Part shown: positions 44,620 through 53,711 of the stretch, one piece after another
Layout of the letters: each line of letters starts with the position of its first letter
How positions within the stretch are numbered: the first letter of the stretch is position 1
DNA from: Blasia pusilla
Taxonomy: Eukaryota > Marchantiophyta > Marchantiopsida > Blasiales
NCBI GenBank assembly: GCA_050084515.1
Contig: CM114271.1
Location: 9,176,001 to 9,240,000, forward strand
Length of the DNA stretch: 64,000 nucleotides
Reading direction: 5' to 3'
Notes under the pieces: model-generated
Databases searched by the model: none
What the model was told of the DNA's origin: nothing
Seen by the model: the letters and a program-made list of their open reading frames with translations, nothing else
Position numbers and translations under genes: made by a program

Positions 44620-44930
44620 GGCGGAGGCGCGCAACATGTCGGTCTCCGATGGGTTGCGCGGGTACCTCGCGTTCTTTTCCGAAGACGACGGAGGCGCTCA
44701 ACCCGTCGGTCTCCGACGGGTTGCTTGCGCATGTGGCGACGTACCTAGGATGGCGGAGGCGTGCAACATGTCGGTCTCCGACGGGATGCGCGGGTACCTC
44801 GCGTTCTTTTCCGAAGACAATGGAGGCGCTCAACCCGTCGGTCTCCGACGGGTTGCTCGCGCACGTGGCAACGTACCCTGGATGGCGGAGCCGCGTAACC
44901 TGTCAGACTCCGACGGGTTGCCATTTTTCA
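44620..44930. repeat. 132-bp tandem repeat with palindromes (M3 promoter)
   Basis: Units start at 44620, 44752 and 44883 (GGCGGAG...), the third partial. Each full unit has two palindromes, with GGGTACCTCGCGTTCTTTTC between them. Confidence 0.8.
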
Positions 44931-44981
44931 CGTCCGGACTTCCTTAACATCCGGCACGTCACCGTCGAAAGGACGACGGGA

Positions 44982-45018
44982 CCCAACGGTCAGCCCAACG
45001 GCTAGAAAAGTATAAATA
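44982..45018 (+). promoter_or_regulatory. Two MSA boxes and TATA box of PMT (M3)
   Basis: CCCAACGGTCA (44982-44992) and CCCAACGGCTA (44994-45004) match YCYAACGGYYA. TATAAATA is at 45011-45018. The same order and spacing occur in M1. Confidence 0.75.
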
Positions 45019-45309
45019 GGGCATAAATCGCTCATTTCCCGTTTCTCATTTCGCGATCTTTATTCCTCACTCTCCCGCGCAGCCGCTGATCAGATACGAA
45101 GGGGCATTTCACACGGCGACACATCGCGAGTCGATAGGAGGGAACGAGAGCGAGACCGTTCGACGCAACGACAGCGAGACGGTTTGACCGAGCGATCGCG
45201 GGACGATTCGAGCTATCCATCAAGGCGATTCGAGCTCCCATCTCGACATCAGCAAGGCGACTGATCAAGGGATTTGTGGTGGACATAGGTGGAGGCATTT
45301 CCGGAAAAA

Positions 45310-45944
45310 ATGACGAGGAAAAAATCACAAGCCAACAAGTGGGAGCTTCACTGAAGTCCATTAGGACTCCTGCGTCAGCTTCTCCTGGGCCTCGTTCAGC
45401 GAATGAAATTAGGCAGCAGGAAATCGAGGAGCGGGAAAGGGAAGCAGAGATGCACAAGCAAGTGCTTCTTGCGAGACGTGTTCAAGAGGCGCTAGATAAA
45501 CAGAACGCACAGGCTGGGACGTCGCAGGCCTCGAAGAAAAGGATCGCCGACGAAAAGAGAGAAAAGAAGCGTCTGGACGCGTCGGTGAGGAGGGCAGAAT
45601 TGGCTAAAGCGAGGAGGGAAAAAGTGATAGCCATTGATGATAGCCCAGCCCGTCTAACCAAAAGTGCTGAGATGCGGGAAATGTCCCCCACGAAGTCCGG
45701 GGACACAATCAACATAGTGGAAACGCCAGAAGTTGAAATCGATGACGACGAGGTCATGAGGACTGCCAGCGTGGAGATGGTGGACATGGCCGAAGAAGCC
45801 GGAGAGCGGTCATTCTCGACTCCAAGCCCGGCGGAGGACATCGACCTCTATCAGATCGACGAGTTCCCAGTCGATTTTCCAGCCTCTGTCTCAGACAAGT
45901 TAGCTGGTCAAGAAACCGACCCCATTTTCGAGCGGATAAGAGAG
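45310..45944 (+). CDS. PMT exon 1: charged coiled-coil N-terminus (M3)
   Basis: The homologous start codon is ATG 45310, but four bases are missing near 45340 compared with M1, so that frame stops early. From about 45360 the conserved frame is open to 45944. It encodes a highly charged helix (EIRQQEIEEREREAEMHKQV, then KKRIADEKREKKRLDASVRR), likely a coiled coil, followed by an acidic region with EIDDDEVMRTASVEMVDMAE. The exon probably ends at 45944 before GTTCTG. No enzyme domain is visible. It is the only near-complete exon 1 in the window. Confidence 0.65.
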
Positions 45945-46037
45945 GTTCTGGGTTTTTTGAATTATGTGAATTGCAATTCATTGGGATTTCAGTGTAGCTT
46001 ATTCCTCTTGTCCCGGTTCTGACAAGTGGTAAAGCAG
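45945..46037 (+). other. Short PMT intron
   Basis: This proposed 93-bp phase-0 intron has a GT donor at 45945, a pyrimidine-rich TTATTCCTCTTGTCCC tract and an acceptor AAAGCAG at 46037. It is supported by the change of coding style and by in-frame joining of the flanking exons. The exact acceptor is uncertain. Confidence 0.45.
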
Positions 46038-46498
46038 ATGGCACTCATGGAGGGCCACAACGCCCCGAGGATTCCACTCTGCCGATTGCGGACAATGGAA
46101 TACGTCCGCGAAATTCAGTCCAACGAGGACATCGCGAAGCTTAAACAATCGGCGGCGACACCATCCTACGTCGACAGCTTTCCTCCCTTCTATGTTCAGC
46201 CTTACGACGAGCATGGAACCCAAGCTCTCGTTACCAAGGAGGACTTGGAAAAGCTCGACACATTCTGGAGGATGCGAGACCAGGACTTGAGAAGGCAAGT
46301 TGAGGGCACGGAATTCAGCTGGATGAGGAATCTGCATTTCTTCATTTGGGATGGAAATCACAGGTTCATGGCGTGGACCAAGTTTGCGGAGGAGCGGCCC
46401 AACTCATTGGAGGCACATTTCTACGTGAAGGCAGTGGTCCTTCACCCATACCCTCATCACATGGCGACGGTGGAGATGGCAATGCATGCCATGAACAC
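46038..46498 (+). CDS. PMT exon 2: ParB/sulfiredoxin-like domain (M3)
   Basis: The open frame encodes about 153 residues. It shows the layout of a ParB N-terminal (ParBc) domain: RIPLCRLRTMEYVREIQSNE, then DIAKLKQSAAT and PPFYVQPYD, a helical insert, and the signature FFIWDGNHRFMAW (compare the G-x-H-R nucleotide-binding motif of ParB and sulfiredoxin). A VKAVVL strand follows. It ends at the GTGAGT donor (46499). In prokaryotic phages and mobile elements such domains are often fused to DNA methyltransferases, and this gene has one downstream. The only complete copy here. Confidence 0.7.
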
Positions 46499-47031
46499 GT
46501 GAGTATCTTTAACACTTTCGCAACTCGTCGGACTCCGACGAGTTGCTCGATTGATGAATGGGTTAGGTTTGTTTTTGCCGAAAGCAACTCGTCGGACTCC
46601 GACGGGTTGCTCGACTGCACGCTTTTTCGGATGTTTTTTTTAAGATTGCAACTCGTCGGACTCCGACGACTTGTTTGATTGAACATAGATTTAACTAGTT
46701 TTTGGCCCAAAGCAAACCGTCGGAGTCCGACGGGTTGCTCGACAGCCGCTTTGTGAGGATGTTTTTGAAGAATGCAATTCGTCGGACTCGACGAGTTGTT
46801 CGAAAGTGATTTCGCAGTTTAGAAGGTTTTTTCCCCAAAGCAACCCGTCGGAATCTGACGGGTTGATTTGGGGAAAAACAGCTTCGAGGCAAGCAACCCG
46901 TCGGAGTCCGACGGGTTGCTTTGGGGAAAAAACCTTCTAAACCTTCAATCACTCGAACAACTCGTCGGAGTCCGACGAGTTGCATTCTTCAAAAAACATC
47001 CTCACAAGGCGGCCTATCGAGCAGAAACTCC
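46499..47031 (+). repeat. PMT intron 1 with palindromes (M3), cut by inversion
   Basis: It starts at GTGAGT. At least seven palindromes lie from 46520 to 46985, several perfect (for example 46893-46919). The array breaks at about 47031 (TATCGAGCAG), where inverted transposase sequence begins. Confidence 0.75.
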
Positions 47032-47560
47032 ATAGATCGGTGCCACCATACCGCCGGGAGGCCATCGATGTCATCATTGTCAGGCATCCCCTTTTTGCAT
47101 TGGGTTCCACGTCAGAGTACACAAGGCTGGCTCCCACACTCATCTTGTGACTGATGCAATTCAAAAACACGTCAAGGAGGATGTGGCAAAGAAAGTGGCC
47201 GAGGTCTACAGAAACTCTCCGAGTTCAAAGCCCTGAGTGATCAAGTTAACAATAGCATCAAAAATTTGAGAACAACTCCTTGGAATCCTTGGATAGGGCG
47301 AGATCATGGCTGCCAAGGAGAAACAACTCTGGGAAAATCTCGCATTTCTTGCTGATCCTGAATGCTTCAGGAATTTGTTGTGTCAAATGCGGGTACTGGA
47401 TAAAAAGACGCCCGAAATGGATGCCATTGCTAGAATCAAGTCCAACTCCAGATTTCCATTCATTCAGAGATGGCAGTTCATGGGCCAGCGAGGCAAAGGA
47501 TCCAAGGCCTATGTCTTCAAAATGTCAACGACAAGTCTGTCGAGTGGCCTCGATCTTATA
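47032..47560 (+). pseudogene. M2 transposase N-terminal fragment (inverted)
   Basis: Plus-strand sequence matches the transposase from the ETPYEVGATIPPGG region to SGLDLI, ending precisely at the target-site copy GATCTTATA. It continues logically into 40511-39933 on the other side of M3. Several small deletions are present. It should lie on the minus strand, so this segment was inverted together with the M3 right part. Confidence 0.8.
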
Positions 47561-47660
47561 GGGGTCTGGTATTCTGACAGGAGAGAGTAAGAGAGGAGAG
47601 GAAGAGAGGAAGAGAGGAGAGTCTCTCTTAAAAAAAAAGCCCAAATCCGCCTCCTCTCTT
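47561..47660 (+). repeat. Right terminus of M3
   Basis: GGGGTCTGGTATTCTGACAG followed by GAGAGAGTAAGAG and GAAGAGAGG repeats. It matches the M1 right end at 35519-35430. Confidence 0.8.
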
Positions 47661-48567
47661 CAAAATTTTTTGACATATTTGAAAATTTTGTTTGCTTTAA
47701 AATTCAGGAAATCTTTAGAAGAGAGTATTTAGTGGTCCACATTTGGCCCTAAAAAAACCTCCTCTTTCCTGGGGGCTAGAAAAAAGGAGACATCATAAGA
47801 CCACCCTAAACATTTTTCCATCACTCTCCATGTGAGCCTAAGTTTCTTAACATTCCCTGTCTCGGTCAACAAAAAGCAGTGCCCTTGGTATTTTTGTTGG
47901 AGGACCACCGGATGGGTAGCTCTCTTTTGCAAGGATTTTTGCCTGCATCATGGCCTCCCCTAAATTGCCCCATAACCAACTTTCTGTCGGTTATGAATGG
48001 TGTCTGCTCAAGACCAACTTTCTGAAATGTGAACAAATCAGATCCTTAGGCTAAGAAACCGAGAAGCTGCACCCCTCCCAACCCGTAAGAAAGCTCACCA
48101 TAAGAAAGGAAAGATTTTTATAAGTGATTTTCTTCCACCCTGCACCCACGATGATCTAACGGGTTGGGAATCCGAAATGGAAATCCGACAGGTAGTAGGA
48201 ATCCTGCACATCTTAGACAAGAAAAGAAGCCTACAACTGGTTGGACGAATGAAGGGGAACGAGCCAAAAGTCAAGAAGCCCGCCACAATGCGCCAGAAGT
48301 TGGTCTCACCGGGATAGAGTCCAATCACTCAAGTAGTCAACATGTCGGAATCCGACAGGTTGCCTGGAAATGGTTAAAAAGTTGCAGTGGGCAAAAAGCA
48401 AAAAGTCGGAATCATACGGGTTGCAGAATTGTAATTTTGAGTAGCTAAAAGAACACAATCCACAAGTCCAAAAACATATTCCAGCAAACTTTTACAAACA
48501 CCATTATGGGTTGAAAAAATCTCGTCCTTTATTACCTCCGAAGGAACCTCGGAAATGGACATTTGAC
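47661..48567 (-). repeat. M3 3' flank with palindromes
   Basis: Collinear in reverse with 34546-35429. It includes palindrome copies at about 48340-48425 and the spacer sequence that in the inverted duplication carries the gypsy A patch (here at 48312, without the patch). Confidence 0.65.
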
Positions 48568-48888
48568 CTAGTCTATGATTTCTTCAGCCTCGTCATCTAC
48601 AAATTTACTCCTAACTCTCCTCAGTGACAGTACCAAAGGAATGTCCTGGGATTCAAGTGGCTCCTCTGGCCGATTGTAGACGGGGATCGAAAATGTTGGC
48701 AAATTCGAGAGCCTTGGCCCCCCCCTAGGTACACCAAAACGGTCCCATGTAACCTGTCTCGAGTCCCACCGCCTTCCTGGGCAGTATACCTTGTACGCTC
48801 TGCAATGTGACACCCATCCAGTATCAATATCTGCTCCGTCCCTGGTAATACCATTATGGCAACCGCACAGGTAGAAGGAATCCAACAT
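48568..48888 (-). CDS. PMT terminal exon (M3), longest open copy
   Basis: A continuous minus-strand frame of 106 residues. It reads YLCGCHNGITRDGADIDTG, then WVSHCRAYKVYCPGRRWDS, VTWDRFGVPRGGPRL, SIPVYNRPEEPLESQD and ends SKFVDDEAEEIID. The preceding CTTCTCTCAG resembles a splice acceptor. Conserved Cys, His, Trp and Arg residues suggest a real domain that I do not recognise. A target-recognition part of the methyltransferase is one possibility. Confidence 0.5.
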   Translation of the reverse strand: MLDSFYLCGCHNGITRDGADIDTGWVSHCRAYKVYCPGRRWDSRQVTWDRFGVPRGGPRLSNLPTFSIPVYNRPEEPLESQDIPLVLSLRRVRSKFVDDEAEEIID

Positions 48889-49385
48889 GTCTGAGAGAAG
48901 AAAAGAAGCCTACGCCTGCCTTTACGAGTTGAGGGGAAGGTGCCAAGGGAAGAAGCTTGCCAGACTGCCTCTTAAGTTGGACCAACAGGGAAAGGGTCCG
49001 ATCAGGCAACGTGTCGGAATCAGACAGGTTTCCTGGAGGTGGTAAAAAGGGTGCAGTGGTGAAAAAGCGAAAAGTTGCAAGGAGGAGAAATCCGACGGGT
49101 TGCAGTGGTCATAAAGTGAAAGTTGCAAGCAGGAGAAATCCGACGGGTTGCAAAATAGAAGTCCGTGGAGTTCATAGACGATCACATTCGAAAAGACAAA
49201 AAATGATCAGCAAACATTTACAAGCACCACCATCGATCGAAAAAATCTTCTGCTTTATATCATCCAAAAAAGCTCGGAAGTGTACATTTGATCTATTCTA
49301 TGAAATCTTTTGCCTCATTATCAAAAAACTCCCTACTCCAAACGCTGCAGTCAAGTTGTGTCGTTGAGTTCTTTTAACTCACTCG
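48889..49385 (-). repeat. PMT first 3' region with palindromes (M3)
   Basis: Non-coding, collinear in reverse with 12553-12962 and 23758-24240. It carries palindrome copies and half-copies at about 49005-49155. Confidence 0.6.
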
Positions 49386-49890
49386 TCATCGTCCGAGAGC
49401 TCTTGCAAAATCACTTTCGGCCTTGCCCTCCCGATTTTGGGAAATTGTTGGAAGTGACGATGGAGTCACTACCAAGGATGGCTCTGGAACCGGAGCTCTC
49501 GGCTTCGGTGGAGAGTTATACGCCCCAACGAGCCTTTCGTATTCTGCCTTTGCCTCCTTGCAAAGGTCAAACAGTTCCTGCCTTCCCTCAAGGCAGAGAA
49601 TGTTCTTGCCACTCTTCCAGGCGCCTTTGATACTTGCCCCTGAAAGTCCCACTAAGTCGAACACCAAGTCACCCGGCCTTGAGCAGAGCTCAATGAGCGT
49701 TTGCATCAGGGCTGGCGACTTTTCCCTTCCTCCCAGAAGTGGGGTACTGTCTTGCATGTAAATTCCCGGGGGAAATTGTACAAACTATCTAAGCTGTACC
49801 CATCTGAGCATGGATCCACAGGATCCTGGATCTTGAACACCTGGAAATTGTGCTTGGGCGAACGGGCGAAGAGCGTAGGAGTGGTCCATC
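49386..49890 (-). CDS. PMT methyltransferase-motif exon (M3)
   Basis: The minus-strand frame 49757-49386 (123 residues) is the cleanest copy of this part: GGREKSPALMQTLIELC (motif X-like), RPGDLVFDLVGLSGASIKG (motif I-like, where active enzymes have D-P-F-x-G-S-G-T), NILCLEGRQELFDLCKEA (motif II-like) and a Pro-rich tail. The preceding MDHSY part (to about 49890) is in another frame because of a lost base near 49772. With motif IV in exon 3, the order is that of beta-class N6-adenine/N4-cytosine methyltransferases. The changed motif I makes catalysis doubtful. Confidence 0.65.
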
Positions 49891-50426
49891 AGTAAATCAA
49901 AGACGTTAGAAACAATGTCGAAACTAAAGAAGTCGCCTTGAGAACATTTTCAATAATCGACTTTGGATCAATTGCCGAGTCCGACGGGTTGTTTTGTCCC
50001 GGACCAACCCGTCGCCTTCCGACGGGTTGGTCAGGGACAAAACAACCCTTCGGGCTCCGTTGTTTTTGTCGTGAGCAACCCGTCGGAAGCGACGGGTTTT
50101 CGCCTAGAGTAGCCCATGCTCGCCGAGAGCAACCCGTCGCTATCAGACGAGTTGCATCCAAAAACCAAAATCAACTGGGAAAAACCAAAAGCAACTGCAA
50201 CCCGTCGGGTTCCGACGGGTTGCAAGTACACCGCGGTTTTCCCTGTATGTGGGAAAGATGCAACCCGTCGGAAACCGACGGGTTGCTCTCAGCCGAGCAT
50301 GGGCTGCTCTAAGCCAGAACCCGTCGCCTTCCGACGGGTTGCTCACGGACAAAAAAAACCCAGATTGACTCTCATTATACACATCATTAAAATATAATTG
50401 AAATTAGAGTACAGGAATTGAGCCTT
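49891..50426 (-). repeat. PMT intron 2 with palindromes (M3, truncated)
   Basis: Palindromes at about 49977-50343 with AGCAGCCCATGC-type spacers. The 5' end of the intron is cut at 50426. Confidence 0.75.
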
Positions 50427-51540
50427 GTGATACCCACAATTTTGTACTTTGGAAGAAATGTATCTTTTTATTGAACAAAGACTCTTGTACATTATGGTTT
50501 GGATTATTATATGCAATTATGGAGAAGAACGAATAAGATTCAAGTGAATCACGAAGCTCCTAAGACAAGGCAGAGAGATGGAAGATCAAGGATTTGCCTT
50601 AGAGGAGAATCAAAAGCCGTAACGAAGTATAAAGGATCAACGCGAAGCTTAACGAAGCTTAACGAAGCTCTGTATACGAAGTACTTCGCTCTTAACCGAA
50701 GCACGAAGAGCGAAGCAAGAAGAGAATGAAGAATGAAGAACTTCGTCCTCCGGAAATTTAGCAATAAGTGGCTTCAAAGATGATTGTGATTCGAACCGGC
50801 ACATAGTTAAAACAATTAGACTAGGAAGGGGAGCGACCCTTTGTATCAAATTGGTAGTTAGAACAGTTTTGTACCACGGATTCACAGGGATCATAGGAAA
50901 AGGAACGCACACCATAGATCTAGGTAGTTACAGATATTGAAGAGACACCAACTTCATCAAGAACGATTCGGATCATAGAAACGCTCCTACTCTCGAGAAT
51001 ATTTAAGAAACAGGACAGAAGCTATCATTATCATTCGCTCATGAAGTCCTTTTGTCAGAGGAATGGTCCGAGCAAGAGAGTTGTACCCTCTCGAGCTTGT
51101 ATATACTTTGAAGTCTTCCAATTCTTGATGGAGTAGTAAAGCACTCATTCATTCATTCTGATGTGCGATGCTTATGTCTGAATATTCTTTTTGGGTCTGC
51201 TGAGTTAAGACGAATGAATCAGGCAAACCTTTCTCATCAATGGAATAATCAACATAGAGTTGTATGAAATCTTTTTGATAGAGAGTAACCTGCCCAGACG
51301 GATTAAGTTCCGAAAGTAGGAGAAGCCAACTTTATTCTTGAGGTCTCTGTGAGGTTTCGAGATGTCGAGAGAACAAATTTCCTGAGCGTACTTTAAATTC
51401 CACTCGAGAGAATTGAAGAAGAAAACATAGGTACTAAAAAGGATTGGAAGATGTTACTGGAATACTACATTTGAATTACATAATCAACCACACTACTTTT
51501 ACAACATAATAATCACTTTATACTCTCTTTTCATCCAACA
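50427..51540 (+). repeat. Possible 5' LTR of gypsy A2
   Basis: The stretch begins TGTGATACCCACAATTTTG inside PMT intron 2 and ends CATCCAACA about 530 bp before gag. It contains TAACGAAGCT direct repeats near 50650 and no coding frame. TG...CA ends and position fit an LTR, but no second copy is in the window. The following ATGATCCTCTTGGGGATCG could be a primer-binding site, but I cannot name the tRNA. Confidence 0.45.
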
Positions 51541-52067
51541 ATGATCCTCTTGGGGATCGAACTCTACAATTGTCTGTAAATAAGAAACACTTAGACATTA
51601 CATATAGTCGAAGACTTTTTTTTTGCCGCTGGGGATCATATCCTTGGCTGAGAAGGGAGAGAAAGACCCATGGGGAAGCCGGGAGCGGAGAAAGAAGCTT
51701 CGCCCCTAGACGACCCCACAATCTAGTTCTTACTAAAGACCATCGGCTAGCTCTAGCGACCCCCGTAAGACAATGTATGCTTGAAGATAACAATATATTT
51801 GCTGCATTGGTGCTAGAGAAGATAGACCAACTAATTAGAATGGTCAAAGAACCAGTCGCCGAACGGTGCTTCGCCCATGGACGATACTTGTACTTGGTGA
51901 AAACTCGGTACTTCTGTTTATGGGAGGAAAACCTGGCAGGAAGCATAGGAGCACCAAGCACCCTCCTGTAGATGTAAAAAGAATCAGTAGTTAACCTCCC
52001 TCCATGGACCCTTACCCTATCGCCACCGTGGGGGTGAACGCAAGTTGCCAAATCCCACAAGAGACTT
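51541..52067 (+). other. A2 leader upstream of gag
   Basis: Matches in reverse the leader of A1 (3376-3780) from about 51640 on. No conserved frame. Confidence 0.5.
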
Positions 52068-53198
52068 ATGGAAGGCTCTCGGCCCTCTTCGCAGGAGCAG
52101 CGAGCCGATCGGCGCAGTAAGCAAGAGGAACAGCAACCGGCTTGGAGACCGCCTGGTTCGTCTCCAAGTCTTCGTCCTCGTCCGAAGGCGAAGAGCAAGA
52201 AGAAAGAAAGGGACAAATTCTCCACTACGTCCCCTGCCAGTTCGCAATCGGACGAAGAGTCGTCCTGGGACCCCTTTGGGGAGTCAGGGAGCGAGGAGCC
52301 GATCAGAGCACCTCGGGCGGCACCTTTACCTCCTCCCTCTCGAGCATCAAGCCCGAGAGCCAGCAAAGAGTAGTTCCCATGGCCAACACTAGAAAAACTC
52401 TGCTAAGGTACCCCACCTTTGCTGGGGGATGACGAGACGATGTGGATAACTTTGTTCTTGAATTCACCCATGTCGCAAAAGCCAACGGGGAAGGGGCAGA
52501 GGAGGATTTGTTACGAGTCTTTTCAGGCCTGCTCAAGAAGCGAGCAAGCCAGTGGTACAAAGGTCTCGGAGCAGAAGTCACGGAAACCTGGAAAAGGGTC
52601 TTGGAATCCTTCCTACATGAGTTCCTCGACTTGGAGTTCGAGGACAGGCTTCTTACAAAGCTTCGCGACTTGAAGCGAAGAAAGAAGGAGACCCTCCGGG
52701 AATATACCCAAAGGTTTCGGAGCCTTGTGAATAAGCTGGAGCACACGACTACCTCCCAATTGGTAGATTGGTTCGTGTCCGGCTTGTCCAAAGAAATGGA
52801 TTGGTATTGCCGGAGAGGCCAACGGGATTCCCTGGAGGCGGTCATAGCCTCCGCTGAGGCGTACGAAGCCTCAGAAAAGTCCCGCCAAACACGAACACGG
52901 CGTCACCAATGGAGAGGGGCGTCGCAGACTAGTGCTTCGTCTGAAGACAAAGCGTCCTCCACAGACACGGAATCCTCTAGGGAGGATTCGTCTAAGTCCT
53001 CGGACTCGGAGCAGGAGGTAAAAGCTAAAAGGAAAGGGAAGAGCAGGCATCATCGCTCCCCCAAGCACTAGAACAAAACCCGACCAAGCACTAAGCGTCG
53101 TCCTCAGCGGTCGAAAAGTCCAGTGAGAGGGACGGCAAGGAAGGCCGGCAAGTCGGCCATGAAGGAACTCAGTAAACAAATGGCTGAGTTGAAGGTAC
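52068..53198 (+). pseudogene. Ty3/gypsy A2 gag, cut by element B
   Basis: An N-terminal frame (52068-52373) is rich in Ser, Pro, Arg and Lys. The frame 52442-53071 (209 residues) is the gag core: FVLEFTHVAKANGEGAEEDL, SQWYKGLGAEVTETWKRVLE, LREYTQRFRSLVNKLEHTTT and LVDWFVSGLSKEMDWYCRRG. A stop at about 53069 (TAG, CAC-TAG context) and frame changes break it. At 53194-53198 the gag meets GGTAC and the 5' end of B. The gag continues on the minus strand from 60937. Confidence 0.85.
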
Positions 53199-53711
53199 TG
53201 TCACGTCTTTTAGGATAGATCGGTGGGATCTAATAGAGCGCCTTCATGAGTAGTGGAGGACACGCCCAGTAGGTCGAGGGTGACCTGCTGAGGCCCTTGG
53301 AAACCTGTGATAGCAGGTTTCCCCTTCGTTTCGGCTCATTTGGAGCCATATTGAGGAACTTACTATTTTAGGTAAGTACCATTTTGAGTATATGATCGAC
53401 TTACTATTTTTGGTAAGTGGCCCTTGACCTCCTACATCAGGTCAAGAGCCAAGGAGGTGACTTGGGAGAATAGGTTACCATGGAGAGAGCTTGGGAGAGG
53501 AGAGGGGTATACCTCAAGGAGAGAGAGCTTGAGAGTTCATTCTCTTTTTGTTGAACCTCTTGGCATGAGGCGGCGGAGCTATGGTACCTTGCCTTGTGAG
53601 TGTAACCCAAGCCTCTCATTAGGAGAGTGGGTTTGGTTTGACATGAGAGAGAGTGCACACCTTTGAGAGCTATGGTGTGAGATGGTGGAGAGAGAGATTA
53701 GATCTTACTTT
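53199..53711 (+). repeat. 5' LTR of gypsy B (truncated)
   Basis: Begins TGTCACGTCTTTTAGG right after the target sequence GTAC. Its first ~513 bp are almost identical to the reverse strand of 61084-61596 (the enclosed 80-codon frame differs in a single residue). The last ~145 bp of the 3' LTR, ending ACGACA, are absent here. Near-identity of the pair points to recent insertion. Confidence 0.75.

Larger units (their letters stand above)
43987..45309. promoter_or_regulatory. Divergent promoter region of M3
   Basis: It is arranged as in M1: transposase TATA box (44047-44052, minus), palindromes from 44260, a 132-bp tandem repeat, MSA boxes and PMT TATA box. Two independent copies with the same order argue that it is a functional module of the element. 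Confidence 0.75.
40521..47031. mobile_element. MULE-like element M3, left part
   Basis: The left end GAGGAGCGGTAAGAGG is at 40521. It holds the transposase gene (minus), the divergent promoter, PMT exons 1 and 2 and part of intron 1. At 47031 an inversion breakpoint joins intron 1 to the inverted M2 fragment. The M3 right part lies at 47561-50426 in reverse. Confidence 0.8.
47561..50426. mobile_element. MULE-like element M3, right part (inverted)
   Basis: It starts with the right terminus GGGGTCTGGTATTCTGACAG (47561), next to GATCTTATA, and continues through the PMT 3' region, terminal exon, methyltransferase exon and intron 2 on the minus strand. It ends at about 50426 within intron 2, just inside the GTAAGG donor region, where LTR-like DNA begins. 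PMT exon 3 is missing. Confidence 0.8.

Noticed and set aside
46038-46498. Bacterial contamination or a plasmid partition locus (ParB)
   Set aside because: The domain lies in an intron-containing gene with plant-type promoter motifs, flanked by eukaryotic transposon ends, and there is no ParA partner.
53424-53666. 80-codon frame identical (but for one residue) at 53424-53666 and 61129-61371
   Set aside because: It lies inside the B LTR pair, and the identity reflects the LTR duplication, not a gene.
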